This document shows positions 36,105 through 43,990 of a stretch of 64,000 nt of DNA, piece by piece. Numbering within the stretch: position 1 is the first letter of the stretch; each line of letters opens with the position of its first letter. Below the pieces are notes generated by a model that worked only from the letters and a program-made list of their open reading frames with translations, ran no database searches and had not been told where the DNA came from. The stretch is from Komarekiella delphini-convector SJRDD-AB1 (lineage in GTDB: Bacteria; Cyanobacteriota; Cyanobacteriia; Cyanobacteriales; Nostocaceae). The stretch spans positions 62,001 to 126,000 of the forward strand of contig NZ_VJXY01000007.1 of assembly GCF_014831675.1 (NCBI RefSeq), given 5' to 3'. A program made the translations under genes and the position numbers.

Positions 36105-36488
36105 ATGCAGCGCACGCTCCTTTTGGCAAAAATTCACAACTGTACTCTCACTGGGGCAAATCTCCACTATGTGGGTAGTATCAGTATCGATCAAATCCTC
36201 CTAGAGAAAGCTGGCATCTTACCCTATGAACAGGTACAAGTAGTAAATAATGCCAATGGCGAGCGCTTCATTACGTATGCGATCCCGGCTCCTGCCAATT
36301 CTGGAATAATTGAGTTAAATGGAGCTGCGGCACGTCTAGGCATTATTGGCGATCGCTTGATTATAATGACTTACGGGCAGTTCACTCTAGAAGAGTTAAA
36401 AAGTTACTCTCCTACGGTAGTCATTGTGGATGAAAAAAATCGGCTGTTGGAAGTCCGGCACTACAATGACCTGCTCAGCGAGGTCTAA
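36105..36488 (+). CDS. panD: Aspartate 1-decarboxylase
   Basis: PanD makes beta-alanine from aspartate for pantothenate and CoA synthesis. The 127-residue proenzyme shows [28 protein letters not shown], where the Gly-Ser cleavage creates the pyruvoyl group, followed by INAPANSG-like [20 protein letters not shown]. The gene is 90 bases after ppa and 11 bases before the MBL gene. Confidence 0.96.
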   Translation: MQRTLLLAKIHNCTLTGANLHYVGSISIDQILLEKAGILPYEQVQVVNNANGERFITYAIPAPANSGIIELNGAAARLGIIGDRLIIMTYGQFTLEELKSYSPTVVIVDEKNRLLEVRHYNDLLSEV

Positions 36489-36499
36489 ATTCAAGGAAA

Positions 36500-37399
36500 A
36501 TGTCAAATTTTGAGTTGTCGGGTTCTCAGAGTTACCTAACTGAAAAATCAACTACCCCGCTAAGTAACCTATCGGGTGAATTTCTTGTGCAATTCTGGGG
36601 TGTACGGGGTTTAATTCCCACCCCAGGCAGTAACACTAGTTGCTATGGTGGCAATACCGCTTGTGTAGAAATGCATGTAGCCGGAAAACGCTTAATTTTT
36701 GATGGCGGTACTGGCTTACGCATACTGGGTAAAACTTGGCAACAGCAACAACCGCTGGAAGCTCATTTATTTTTTACCAACTCCCAATCAAATCGTATTC
36801 AAGGGTTTCCCTTTTTTGCCCCTGCATTTATTGCAGAAAACTGCTTCCATATTTACGGTACAGCTGCTTCAAATGGAGCCTCAATCAAACAATGTTTATG
36901 TGACCAGATGCTCCAGCCACACTTTCCTTATCCTTTGCAGGTAATGCAGTCGGAATTGCAGTTTTATAATCTGACTCCAGACAGGGAAGTGAAGCTAGAT
37001 GATGTCACTATCACAGTAGCGTTGATCAATCAAACTCAGCGCTCAGTTGGCTATCGAATTACCTGGCAGCAATATAGTGTTGCTTATGTCACAGATTTGC
37101 ACCAAAATGCCGATGAAGTAGAGCGAGAGCGGATTTTACAGTTTATTAAAGGCGTTGATTTACTGATTGCCAATGCTACCTACACTCCGCCAACGGCTCA
37201 CAACCACGATTCAGCTGATTTGCATTGGCAAACTGCGGTGAGTGTGGCTCATAACGCTAATGTGCAACGCTTAGTAATCTCTCACCACCACCCAGATGAC
37301 AATGATAATTTCCTTGACAAAGTTCAAGTTGAACTTGAATTTGTCTTTCCAGAAGCATTACTAGCCCGTGAAGGTTTGATGTTAACTGTTGGTAAATAA
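36500..37399 (+). CDS. Metallo-beta-lactamase-fold protein with lost metal ligands
   Basis: A 299-residue protein with an MBL-type frame: VQFWGVRGLIPTPGSNTSCYGGNTACVEM, LIFDGGTGLRILG, YVTDLHQ and LVISHHHPDDND. In active relatives the segment after the second strand is THxHxDHxxG; here it is FFTNSQSNRIQGFPFF, so the zinc-binding His and Asp residues are absent. The later HSTW-like block is also altered. The fold is probably retained without hydrolase activity. It follows panD by 11 bases. Confidence 0.85.
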   Translation: MSNFELSGSQSYLTEKSTTPLSNLSGEFLVQFWGVRGLIPTPGSNTSCYGGNTACVEMHVAGKRLIFDGGTGLRILGKTWQQQQPLEAHLFFTNSQSNRIQGFPFFAPAFIAENCFHIYGTAASNGASIKQCLCDQMLQPHFPYPLQVMQSELQFYNLTPDREVKLDDVTITVALINQTQRSVGYRITWQQYSVAYVTDLHQNADEVERERILQFIKGVDLLIANATYTPPTAHNHDSADLHWQTAVSVAHNANVQRLVISHHHPDDNDNFLDKVQVELEFVFPEALLAREGLMLTVGK

Positions 37400-37655
37400 T
37401 TTACAAAAGTTAAAGCAGAAAGCCCACCAGCATCAACCAAGAATCAAGCATTCGTTTAATACCTGATTTTTATGGGTATTTTAAGCATCATTGCTCATAG
37501 ATAAATGCAACTGTATCTTATCTGCGATCGATGTTCTGACATTGGATTTTAAAACGAATGTTGAGATCTGGTAATTTCAATAAACACAAGCTACAATCAC
37601 ACTGATTGTTTCTTCAATACAACCTTTTACCACCCTACTGTTAGTTTTTGCAATA

Positions 37656-38396
37656 TCACTGTTCAAGCTGTACCAAAATTTTAACTTCCTCAAGTTGTTG
37701 TTTTAACCAAGCAGAAAACAAGTCTCCCAAAATCTTACAGCGCAGTGGCTCGTTTAATTGAGGTTGAATGATTTCTTCCACCCAAATAAGATAGATTCCT
37801 TCCTGTGTGATCATTGGCTTAAGAATCTGCGGCGGATGGGCAGCAAAGACATAGGCTGCAATCTCCGGTCTAAAATTGCTACGGTGTTGTATTCCGCAAT
37901 ATCCACCAACGCGACGTAGTTCTGGATCTTGTATGTATTGCCTGGCAATCTCTGGGAAACTAATTTTGTTTTCTTGCAGCGCATAAAACAGTTTCCAAGC
38001 CAAGTCCTCGTCATCTAAAACAACTTCATAAGTAACAGATGCGGCATAATCAAGTTGGTGTTCAAAAAAAAACGGTTCGACTTGCTTCGCAAATAAATAA
38101 TTTGCTAACTTTTCAGAAAGCAGGTTAATTCTGGCTAATTCTTTAAACTCATCCAGAGAAAGATAATGTTTTTGTAGCCATATCCAGGTATCTTCAGATT
38201 TGATAAGTTTTTTATTTAATCGTATATTATCGGCTGACTGTTGAAGCTCTCCCTTCTCAATTTTAATGCCTGCTTTATCGGCACTATCGGCAATAATTTT
38301 ACGAGTAGCTATTGCTTCAATTATATCAGGAATTTGGCAGGAAAGTTTGATTTGTTGGATAATGTCTACATCGGAAAAAATAAAAAAGTTTGTCAT
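37656..38396 (-). CDS. Parvulin-like peptidyl-prolyl isomerase (SurA/PpiC type)
   Basis: A 246-residue protein with an N-terminal chaperone-like helical region and a PpiC domain: QENKISFPEIARQYIQDPELRRVGGYCGIQHRSNFRPEIAAYVFAAHPPQILKPMITQEGIYLIWVEE. There is no obvious signal peptide. Cytosolic parvulins of this kind often sit near peptide-export genes in cyanobacteria (family knowledge, not shown here). It is the last gene of the minus-strand run that includes the kinase/HopA1 pair. Confidence 0.75.
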   Translation of the reverse strand: MTNFFIFSDVDIIQQIKLSCQIPDIIEAIATRKIIADSADKAGIKIEKGELQQSADNIRLNKKLIKSEDTWIWLQKHYLSLDEFKELARINLLSEKLANYLFAKQVEPFFFEHQLDYAASVTYEVVLDDEDLAWKLFYALQENKISFPEIARQYIQDPELRRVGGYCGIQHRSNFRPEIAAYVFAAHPPQILKPMITQEGIYLIWVEEIIQPQLNEPLRCKILGDLFSAWLKQQLEEVKILVQLEQ

Positions 38397-38560
38397 GATT
38401 TAACTCCTAAAAATTTAAAAAATATTTATTATTTAATTACTACTCAATAAAGACATAAACTCCCTTTAGAAAAATTTTTAACCAGAAACTGTAGATGTAA
38501 ATATGGGATTAGTGATTGGTCTTAATTAATGAAATTGAGTAACCATCAAAAACCAGACCT

Positions 38561-39115
38561 TCAGGGAAATTGCAGATCGCTTATAGTAATCTCATAATCT
38601 TGGGTATCGTTAGTTTCTTTTTTAAGGCTATTGTTTCTTGGTTTCGTAGACAGTCCCATTTGTTTGAGCAGACGGCTAATGTGACGTTCAGTAATTTCAA
38701 TCCCAATTTCAATTGCTAAATGTTTGCTTAACCATTGTGCCGTCCAGCAGTGAAATGGATAGCCATATTCACGAGGGCTATGGCTTACCAATTCTTTCAA
38801 GCGTTGGAGATATTGCTCATTAATACTCTTCGGTCTGCCTATTGGTTGCTCTTGCCATTTGTGAGCTAAACCAGCTTTTGCTACACCAATCCAATATCGC
38901 GCCATATGATAGGAACAGCCTAATATTTCACAAATCTGGGTTGGAGATTTACCCTGATCTGCTAGTAACATAATTTCGATGCGACGACAGTACTCTGGTT
39001 GTAAACTTGCTTGGAGATTTTTCAGCAGAAATTTCCGTTGAAAAGGCGTTAAAAACTTGCTCTTATTAACGTCGTATTTCTCAAAATATTGAAATTGTTC
39101 TTCATTGTATGACAT
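38561..39115 (-). CDS. Helix-turn-helix protein resembling IS630 transposase N-terminus
   Basis: A 184-residue protein with two HTH segments: MLLADQGKSPTQICEILGCSYHMARYWI (~49-76) and a winged-helix-like WTAQWLSKHLAIEIGIEITERHISRLLKQMGLS (~124-156). This is the DNA-binding half of IS630-type transposases, without the DDE catalytic domain. It may be a domesticated regulator of the surrounding locus or simply a transposase remnant. It is upstream of the isomerase gene in the same direction. Confidence 0.7.
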   Translation of the reverse strand: MSYNEEQFQYFEKYDVNKSKFLTPFQRKFLLKNLQASLQPEYCRRIEIMLLADQGKSPTQICEILGCSYHMARYWIGVAKAGLAHKWQEQPIGRPKSINEQYLQRLKELVSHSPREYGYPFHCWTAQWLSKHLAIEIGIEITERHISRLLKQMGLSTKPRNNSLKKETNDTQDYEITISDLQFP

Positions 39116-39951
39116 AAATAGTACAAGGTTGAAGTAACTATTAAATGGTCATTGAATAAAATTATTTAAGATTCATTTTTTGTACTAATCGCCATTTTAT
39201 TAATCTACTTTTTAACAATATTTTTTGAATATTGATTTGATTGCATTTAATAGTATTAAAGGATTTTTAGCAAACACATCTATAAATAGTATTAAAGAAA
39301 GTATTCCATTTTTTTTAGAATTCTATCCTAAGAAATATTTTTAATCTAAATTTATTTTTTGATGGCAGCACAAAATATTCGACACATAAAAATGGGTGAT
39401 TGATAGTGAATGTGCTATAAAATTAATGCACTATATATCTAAATAGCAATTTTTGCTTTTAAGTAGCACTCGTTCTTAAGTAAATATTTCGGACTAAAGA
39501 TACTTGATAAAGGGTAACAATTACAAGCAAATAGACGATTTAATATATTTCTAGCTATTAGGTAGTTTAGTTAGTTAAAAACTAGTGCAATACAGCGTAA
39601 ATCAACAGATCATATTAGTGGGAGAATAAATAATCAGGTTAAAACCAGTTTTACCGAACGGATCAAGGAATCACAGTGTGGCAAGATTAACTGCTAAAGC
39701 ATTAAACTTAATCGATGGCGAGCGTGAACAACTGCAACAATTGACCAACAGGCACAACACGCCGCAACAGATAGTGCTACGAGCCAAAATAGTTCTCATG
39801 GCGTCAGATGGTCAAAACCAAATTTGGTGGGGGCTATGACACGAAGTAATTACGAATTACGCGCTTCGCAGCTCTCTTCGACGCAGGAGCGTCATTACGA
39901 ATTAGTAATTATTTGGTCAATAATATTGACTTTCTTGTCAATGCGTAAGTT
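39116..39951. other. Gap with IS fragment and repeats
   Basis: An AT-rich 836-base gap between the HopA1-like gene and the HTH gene. It holds a plus-strand IS630-type transposase remnant (39678-39839) and a cluster of GAATTAC/GTAATTC heptamers with a palindromic CGCTTCGCAG repeat near 39845-39910. Nothing else is supported. Confidence 0.5.
39678..39839 (+). pseudogene. IS630-family transposase fragment
   Basis: GTG 39678 opens a 53-codon frame that reads LIDGEREQLQQLTNRH, then PQQIVLRAKIVLMASDGQNQ, the standard start of IS630-family transposases. The frame then changes to unrelated residues and stops at 39837-39839. No catalytic domain or terminal repeats remain. Confidence 0.75.
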
Positions 39952-41079
39952 CTAAATTTCTAACTCTAAAGGTGTATAAATATTATTAGAGTTGGAATTG
40001 AGGTAAGGATACTGCAATTGAATACCTTGTAAATCGAAGTGTTTGATAATCAAAGCCATCCGATTTTCTTTTGACTCATTGCCTTGTTGCCAAGCTTCGA
40101 GCAAACTATTGGTAACAATTTGACAACGATTCAAACCAAAACTTTCTTTTTTAGTAAATTTATTATCTGGTTCTTCCGCTAAAGCAAGTCCTGGTGCAAG
40201 CAATTTTGTGAACAGTGGTACTTCCTCGCTAAAATGTAACTTATACTTCGCATAGACAGATTGCAATACTTGTCGAATAACTGGATAGTTGCTTTTTTCA
40301 AAGTAAAGCACAGCTGTATCATAGCGCTCATAGTCTGAAGGATTGTATAGCGCTTTAAAAGTGAAGGGAATGAATATTGTGTTGAGTTGGTGTGTTAGGT
40401 TGCCCATAACCGTAACTGCACCTTCAGGACTTAAATTAAAGTAGACGCGCACAAGATGCGAATCGATGAGTGTATCAGCATGACTTAGCGCTCCTGCATT
40501 ACCAACTGCCATATAAAAACCGTTTTGCACCAGATTAGGGGGCATCCTGATAGTAACCAGGTCGCCAGCGATCGCATGTTGCTCTGTGCCTTGGAGATAG
40601 CGATCGCGCTCTATATACACAGTCAACTCGTCCTTTTTCACTGCCAGGATACCATTGCTCTCTTCCCTTAGCACTTGCCAACCTGGGTCAAAATAGCCTT
40701 CACCTTTATTGGACAAGTGCAATCGCTCATAAAACTCCACATCTACTCCCAGAAAAGTATTGTTCTCTAGATTCTGAGACATTGTTGAATCCATTGGCTC
40801 TGCATCTAGAGCAAGAAGAGTTCGAGCAGCACCGTTATAGTAGATGCCGTAGAGAAAATGGCACAATTGTGAATTAAGAAACTTGTGTTGAAGGTTTAAG
40901 GGTAATCGTTGAAAGCGGAGTACTACCTCATCTGGAACTTTTAAAGGTTTGTAATCTGGATGGCAAATACAAAAGTTAGATTGAATCTCAACCTTACTGG
41001 CTATATCTTCCAGAGTCGTTAGCAATTCCTGACTCGATGTATTTGACGTTTGCAATATAAGCGAATTTAGTAATTGCAT
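39952..41079 (-). CDS. HopA1-like protein (putative phospho-Ser/Thr lyase of a RiPP pathway)
   Basis: A 375-residue protein of the type III effector HopA1-like family: HLVRVYFNLSPEGAVTV, PFTFKALYNPSDYERYDTAVLYFEK, EEVPLFTKLLAPGLALAEEPDN and SFGLNRCQIVTNSLLEAWQQG. In thioamitide and class V lanthipeptide clusters, HopA1-like proteins pair with APH-like kinases to dehydrate Ser/Thr in a precursor peptide. Here the kinase gene ends 22 bases upstream, so the two are translationally close. The role is inferred from this pairing. Confidence 0.8.
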   Translation of the reverse strand: MQLLNSLILQTSNTSSQELLTTLEDIASKVEIQSNFCICHPDYKPLKVPDEVVLRFQRLPLNLQHKFLNSQLCHFLYGIYYNGAARTLLALDAEPMDSTMSQNLENNTFLGVDVEFYERLHLSNKGEGYFDPGWQVLREESNGILAVKKDELTVYIERDRYLQGTEQHAIAGDLVTIRMPPNLVQNGFYMAVGNAGALSHADTLIDSHLVRVYFNLSPEGAVTVMGNLTHQLNTIFIPFTFKALYNPSDYERYDTAVLYFEKSNYPVIRQVLQSVYAKYKLHFSEEVPLFTKLLAPGLALAEEPDNKFTKKESFGLNRCQIVTNSLLEAWQQGNESKENRMALIIKHFDLQGIQLQYPYLNSNSNNIYTPLELEI

Positions 41080-41101
41080 AATTTGTTACCTGTAACTAGA
41101 A

Positions 41102-42286
41102 TTACTTAAAAAAGCGCAAATCTTTATGGTGACTCAGTTCAAAAGCTGACATACCGAACACAGTTTGGATTGATTGTTCTGGACGGCACAACAAAGTTTT
41201 GGCAACCTGGAGCATACAGATCTCGGTATTATCAAAGGTTTTTTGATGCTGAAGCGTTGCCAGAATTGCTTGAATCAAGGCTAGACCTGAAAATTGCACA
41301 ACTCGCAGCAAAAAATCAGGACGGCGCTCCAAAATTTCTGGAAAGTTACTTAAATAAGTGTTTACCAGAGCAATTATCGAAGGCTGGAGTAGTTCTAGGG
41401 AAGTTGTAGCTAGGTGTAAAGACTCTTCTATGGCAATCGTTTTACTAGTAATCAAGCCATACAACCAGATTTGCAGGTAGCTAGCGATGAGTGTTCCTAA
41501 ATCGCTAGCTGGATCTCCCCAATTTGATTTTTCCCAATCAATCAGGCGAATGATACTGTTAGCTGGTAGCGATGTTTGAGAAACTATCTCCTCCCAACTA
41601 TTGGCTAGTAGGATATTATTCAGCTTTAAATCGTTATGAATTAGACAACAGGGTTTAATAGCATTGCTCAACTCTGCGATCGCCTGCTCCAAGCTAGAGT
41701 AGCGCTGATAAAGCACAAAGAATTTCAGAGCATCGGCAGGATAGCTACCAAAAATTTCCGGAGTCAAACGTTTTAAACTATGAATCATTTCAAAAGCTGG
41801 GTTATTAAATACTTCTGTGCTAGATTCAAAAACTTCTTGATAATCTCGACGGTCTAAAGTTAGGCGATGAATTAAGGCGACTGTTGCACTGATTGCAGTG
41901 GCAATGGTGATAGGAAAGATATTTTCTCTACTGTAGAAATCTGCTACATCGCGATAGTCTTTGAAATAATTAAAAACAATAATAAAATTCTCAACATCAA
42001 AATGAATTGCCTGCGAAAACGAAGAAAGAATAGGGCTAAAATCTGGAGAACTATGTAACATTTTTTGAAATTGCCACTCTCTTAAAAATTCACTTGCCGT
42101 TTTTCCTTCACGATTACGAGGCTCTTGCTTAACTAAAAGTTGACGACCCTCTGGCAGGGTGAGTAACAGGTTAAAGTTTTTAGCAGGTTTTAATTCAATT
42201 TTGCTTGGGTACTGATTTTTTTCAGTACAGATACCCTTGTTAATCAAATACTCAAAAACATTTTTATTGCTTAATAAAAAAGACAT
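41102..42286 (-). CDS. APH-like kinase (putative RiPP Ser/Thr kinase)
   Basis: A 394-residue protein with an aminoglycoside-phosphotransferase fold. The catalytic loop is CCLIHNDLKLNNILL (~216-230, HxDxxxxN) and the metal-binding motif is IRLIDWEKSNWGDPASDLGTL (~246-266). The N-lobe has LLVKQEPRN as a plausible ATP-contacting Lys. Pairing with the HopA1-like gene 22 bases downstream, and the nearby precursor-like peptide gene, suggest phosphorylation of Ser residues in that peptide. A choline- or small-molecule-kinase role is the alternative. Confidence 0.8.
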   Translation of the reverse strand: MSFLLSNKNVFEYLINKGICTEKNQYPSKIELKPAKNFNLLLTLPEGRQLLVKQEPRNREGKTASEFLREWQFQKMLHSSPDFSPILSSFSQAIHFDVENFIIVFNYFKDYRDVADFYSRENIFPITIATAISATVALIHRLTLDRRDYQEVFESSTEVFNNPAFEMIHSLKRLTPEIFGSYPADALKFFVLYQRYSSLEQAIAELSNAIKPCCLIHNDLKLNNILLANSWEEIVSQTSLPANSIIRLIDWEKSNWGDPASDLGTLIASYLQIWLYGLITSKTIAIEESLHLATTSLELLQPSIIALVNTYLSNFPEILERRPDFLLRVVQFSGLALIQAILATLQHQKTFDNTEICMLQVAKTLLCRPEQSIQTVFGMSAFELSHHKDLRFFK

Positions 42287-42338
42287 CTTGAAATCCTTAT
42301 TTCAAATTTAATTATTAGCAGAATAAATCTAGATAAAA

Positions 42339-42629
42339 TCAACGTTTAGAAGAAGCAATAAATAACTTTACTAGTGAGGTAATGTTATGAATTGCAAATT
42401 CTACTAACGCATATCTAAAGCTATTACGCCAAACTTCATTTCCTCAGAAGAACTATCAAGGTTTTGTGTAGTAAAACCAGGGAGAGATTTTTTTGACAAC
42501 TAATTAGATGGATATCATATAGACTTGTCTAACTCACGTCATAACAGATAAGTTTTATCAAAGCCTTTCAGAATCATAAAAAGATTCCAAATCAATAGAG
42601 TGCAAATTAACAATTGATGTTTTATTCAT
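42339..42629 (-). pseudogene. Decayed second precursor peptide
   Basis: On the minus strand, ATG 42629 opens a frame reading MNKTSIVNLHSIDLESFYDSERL, similar in order to the ELFMDSESFL part of the intact leader (weak match). After several stops, the same register ends with ALVEFAIHNITSLVKLFIASSKR and a TGA at 42341-42339. The intact precursor has YAIQNVISLVKS...GGKR. Seven of ten residues match over AI-x-N-x-x-SLVK, and both end in KR. The copy cannot be translated whole. Confidence 0.5.
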
Positions 42630-42680
42630 CTCTTATACTCGTCAAATAACTATTGATATTATTGGTATACTGGTTAGTCT

Positions 42681-42716
42681 GAGCAGGATTAAGCCCTTAA
42701 TTTCTTGATCCTGCTC
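42681..42716 (-). terminator. Stem-loop 2 between precursor and kinase genes
   Basis: A perfect 9-bp stem GAGCAGGAT / ATCCTGCTC with an 18-base loop. No T-run follows on the minus strand. It is probably an attenuator or processing hairpin. Confidence 0.5.
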
Positions 42717-42728
42717 TTAGTTGATTTG

Positions 42729-42762
42729 AGTAGGATTCAGCAATCAAAAGCTGAATCCTACT
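42729..42762 (-). terminator. Stem-loop 1 between precursor and kinase genes
   Basis: A perfect 13-bp stem AGTAGGATTCAGC / GCTGAATCCTACT with an 8-base loop. It is the first strong hairpin in the transcript downstream of the precursor stop (259 bases). A possible partial terminator or 3' stabiliser. Confidence 0.55.
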
Positions 42763-43020
42763 TAACAGTGAGATATACAGCAGTTTTAAAATGAATAGAC
42801 CACGCGCAGACCTTTCTGTGTTGAAAAGTTCTGTTCGCTGGAAGCCAATGCACCCTGCGGGATAGCAAGCTACAGACTTTTCGTTCCTACACTAAAAGAG
42901 GCTTTGAATTTTCCCCTTCTCTACTAGGGAACTCGAAGCCCCCACAGAGTGGGGATTAGGGTCAGGGGGTAGGGCGTCAGATCTTTTTTTGTAGTCTACT
43001 CAAGTGAAAATCGCTGTAAA

Positions 43021-43254
43021 CTATCTCTTACCGCCCTGAGGAGGCTGAACAGCACTAATTGATTTCACTAGGGATATAACATTCTGGATTGCATACACGC
43101 CTAGACCAAACTGAAGCAACCCATGAATGTTGGGGCCTTCTCCTCCCTGCAAAGCCATAGCATCTGTATCAGATAGGTCTTGTAGAAAGCTTTCAGAATC
43201 CATAAATAGTTCGGAACCAGCAGGATTCAATCCAGACAAATTGATATTTTCCAT
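43021..43254 (-). CDS. Putative RiPP precursor peptide with double-glycine leader
   Basis: A 77-residue peptide starting at ATG 43254, with GAGGT 8 bases upstream. The leader (residues 1-38) has SELFMDSESFLQDL and ends ALQGG, typical of double-glycine export leaders. The proposed core (39-77) is hydrophobic, Gly-rich at first (GLLQFGLGVYAIQN) then VISLVKSISAV, and ends QPPQGGKR. The core has three Ser (61, 65, 67), no Thr and no Cys. An upstream extension to 43293 is possible but lacks a ribosome site. It is the first gene of the minus-strand run with the kinase and HopA1 genes. Confidence 0.7.
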   Translation of the reverse strand: MENINLSGLNPAGSELFMDSESFLQDLSDTDAMALQGGEGPNIHGLLQFGLGVYAIQNVISLVKSISAVQPPQGGKR

Positions 43255-43293
43255 TGCTTTTACCTCAATTAACTTGAAACAAAACATTAGCAT

Positions 43294-43990
43294 TTGTGTG
43301 AGATTAAGCTTTGATTACTTAACCTTACACTTGCAATTATTAGCCGTTAAATTGCAAATTACAATCCTAAAAAATTGATTTATTCGACGTAAACTGACTA
43401 ATTATGTCCTGCCCAGTTTTTCAAGATTCAACCTACTCTTACATACCAGTGTTGCGCTTGTAAAACTATTATTAATTAATCTAATTAAATTTAATCGAGG
43501 ATGCTTTGATAAGTAATGTCAGACGTTGTTGTTATGCCTGCTAGTATGAAGCACATCTCAAAATGCGTGACAATCGTGTCGAAATTTTTCTCTAACGCAT
43601 CCTTAAGATTCATAACAATGTCTACCTGTAATGCTTCGCAAGGCAGTGTATGTTGCAGACAAAATTTAGAGACATAATTAGACAAGTTTTGTCTTTAAAA
43701 GAGGATAAATCGTCTGCAAAACCGGATGTGAGACTTGTGACCTCATCTAATCGGCGTGCGGTGATGAGCGCAATATTCTACATTTTGTGTGCAGCCTATG
43801 CATGACAATGCTGCCACATGATTTTTTCAACTGGCAAACACTGTACTATTTCGAGAATAGAAGATTGATGACATATGAGAGCGGATGAACTACAAACTCC
43901 AAGAATGGGTGCGTGTTATTGAAGATTGCTAACTAAACTCAGCGCTATAGTATATTAAATAAAAAATCTAAAATCTCAAAGGATCATAAA
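43294..43990. other. Upstream region of the RiPP locus
   Basis: An AT-rich 697-base gap that should include the precursor promoter. A 64-codon minus-strand frame (43491-43685, TTG start) crosses it but has no family resemblance. An unassigned inverted sequence lies near 43720. No RNA gene was recognised. Confidence 0.4.

Larger units (their letters stand above)
42287..43020. other. Region between precursor gene and kinase gene
   Basis: A 734-base region that contains, in order of minus-strand transcription, repeat-rich DNA (42960-42790), two stem-loops (42762-42729 and 42716-42681) and a decayed precursor paralogue (42629-42339). No intact gene is found. The stem-loops could limit read-through from the abundant precursor transcript into the enzyme genes. 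Confidence 0.6.

Noticed and set aside
42404-42499. 31-codon minus-strand frame (SLPGFTT... ending ALDMR) inside the decayed precursor
   Set aside because: It has protein-like composition but is in a different frame from the conserved core, starts at a TTG and has no recognisable match.
43491-43685. 64-codon minus-strand frame upstream of the precursor gene, with a Thr-rich tail (ITTTSDITYQS) and Cys residues
   Set aside because: No double-glycine leader, only a TTG start or a poorly placed internal ATG, and no similarity to the intact precursor or its decayed copy. Not enough to call a second peptide gene.
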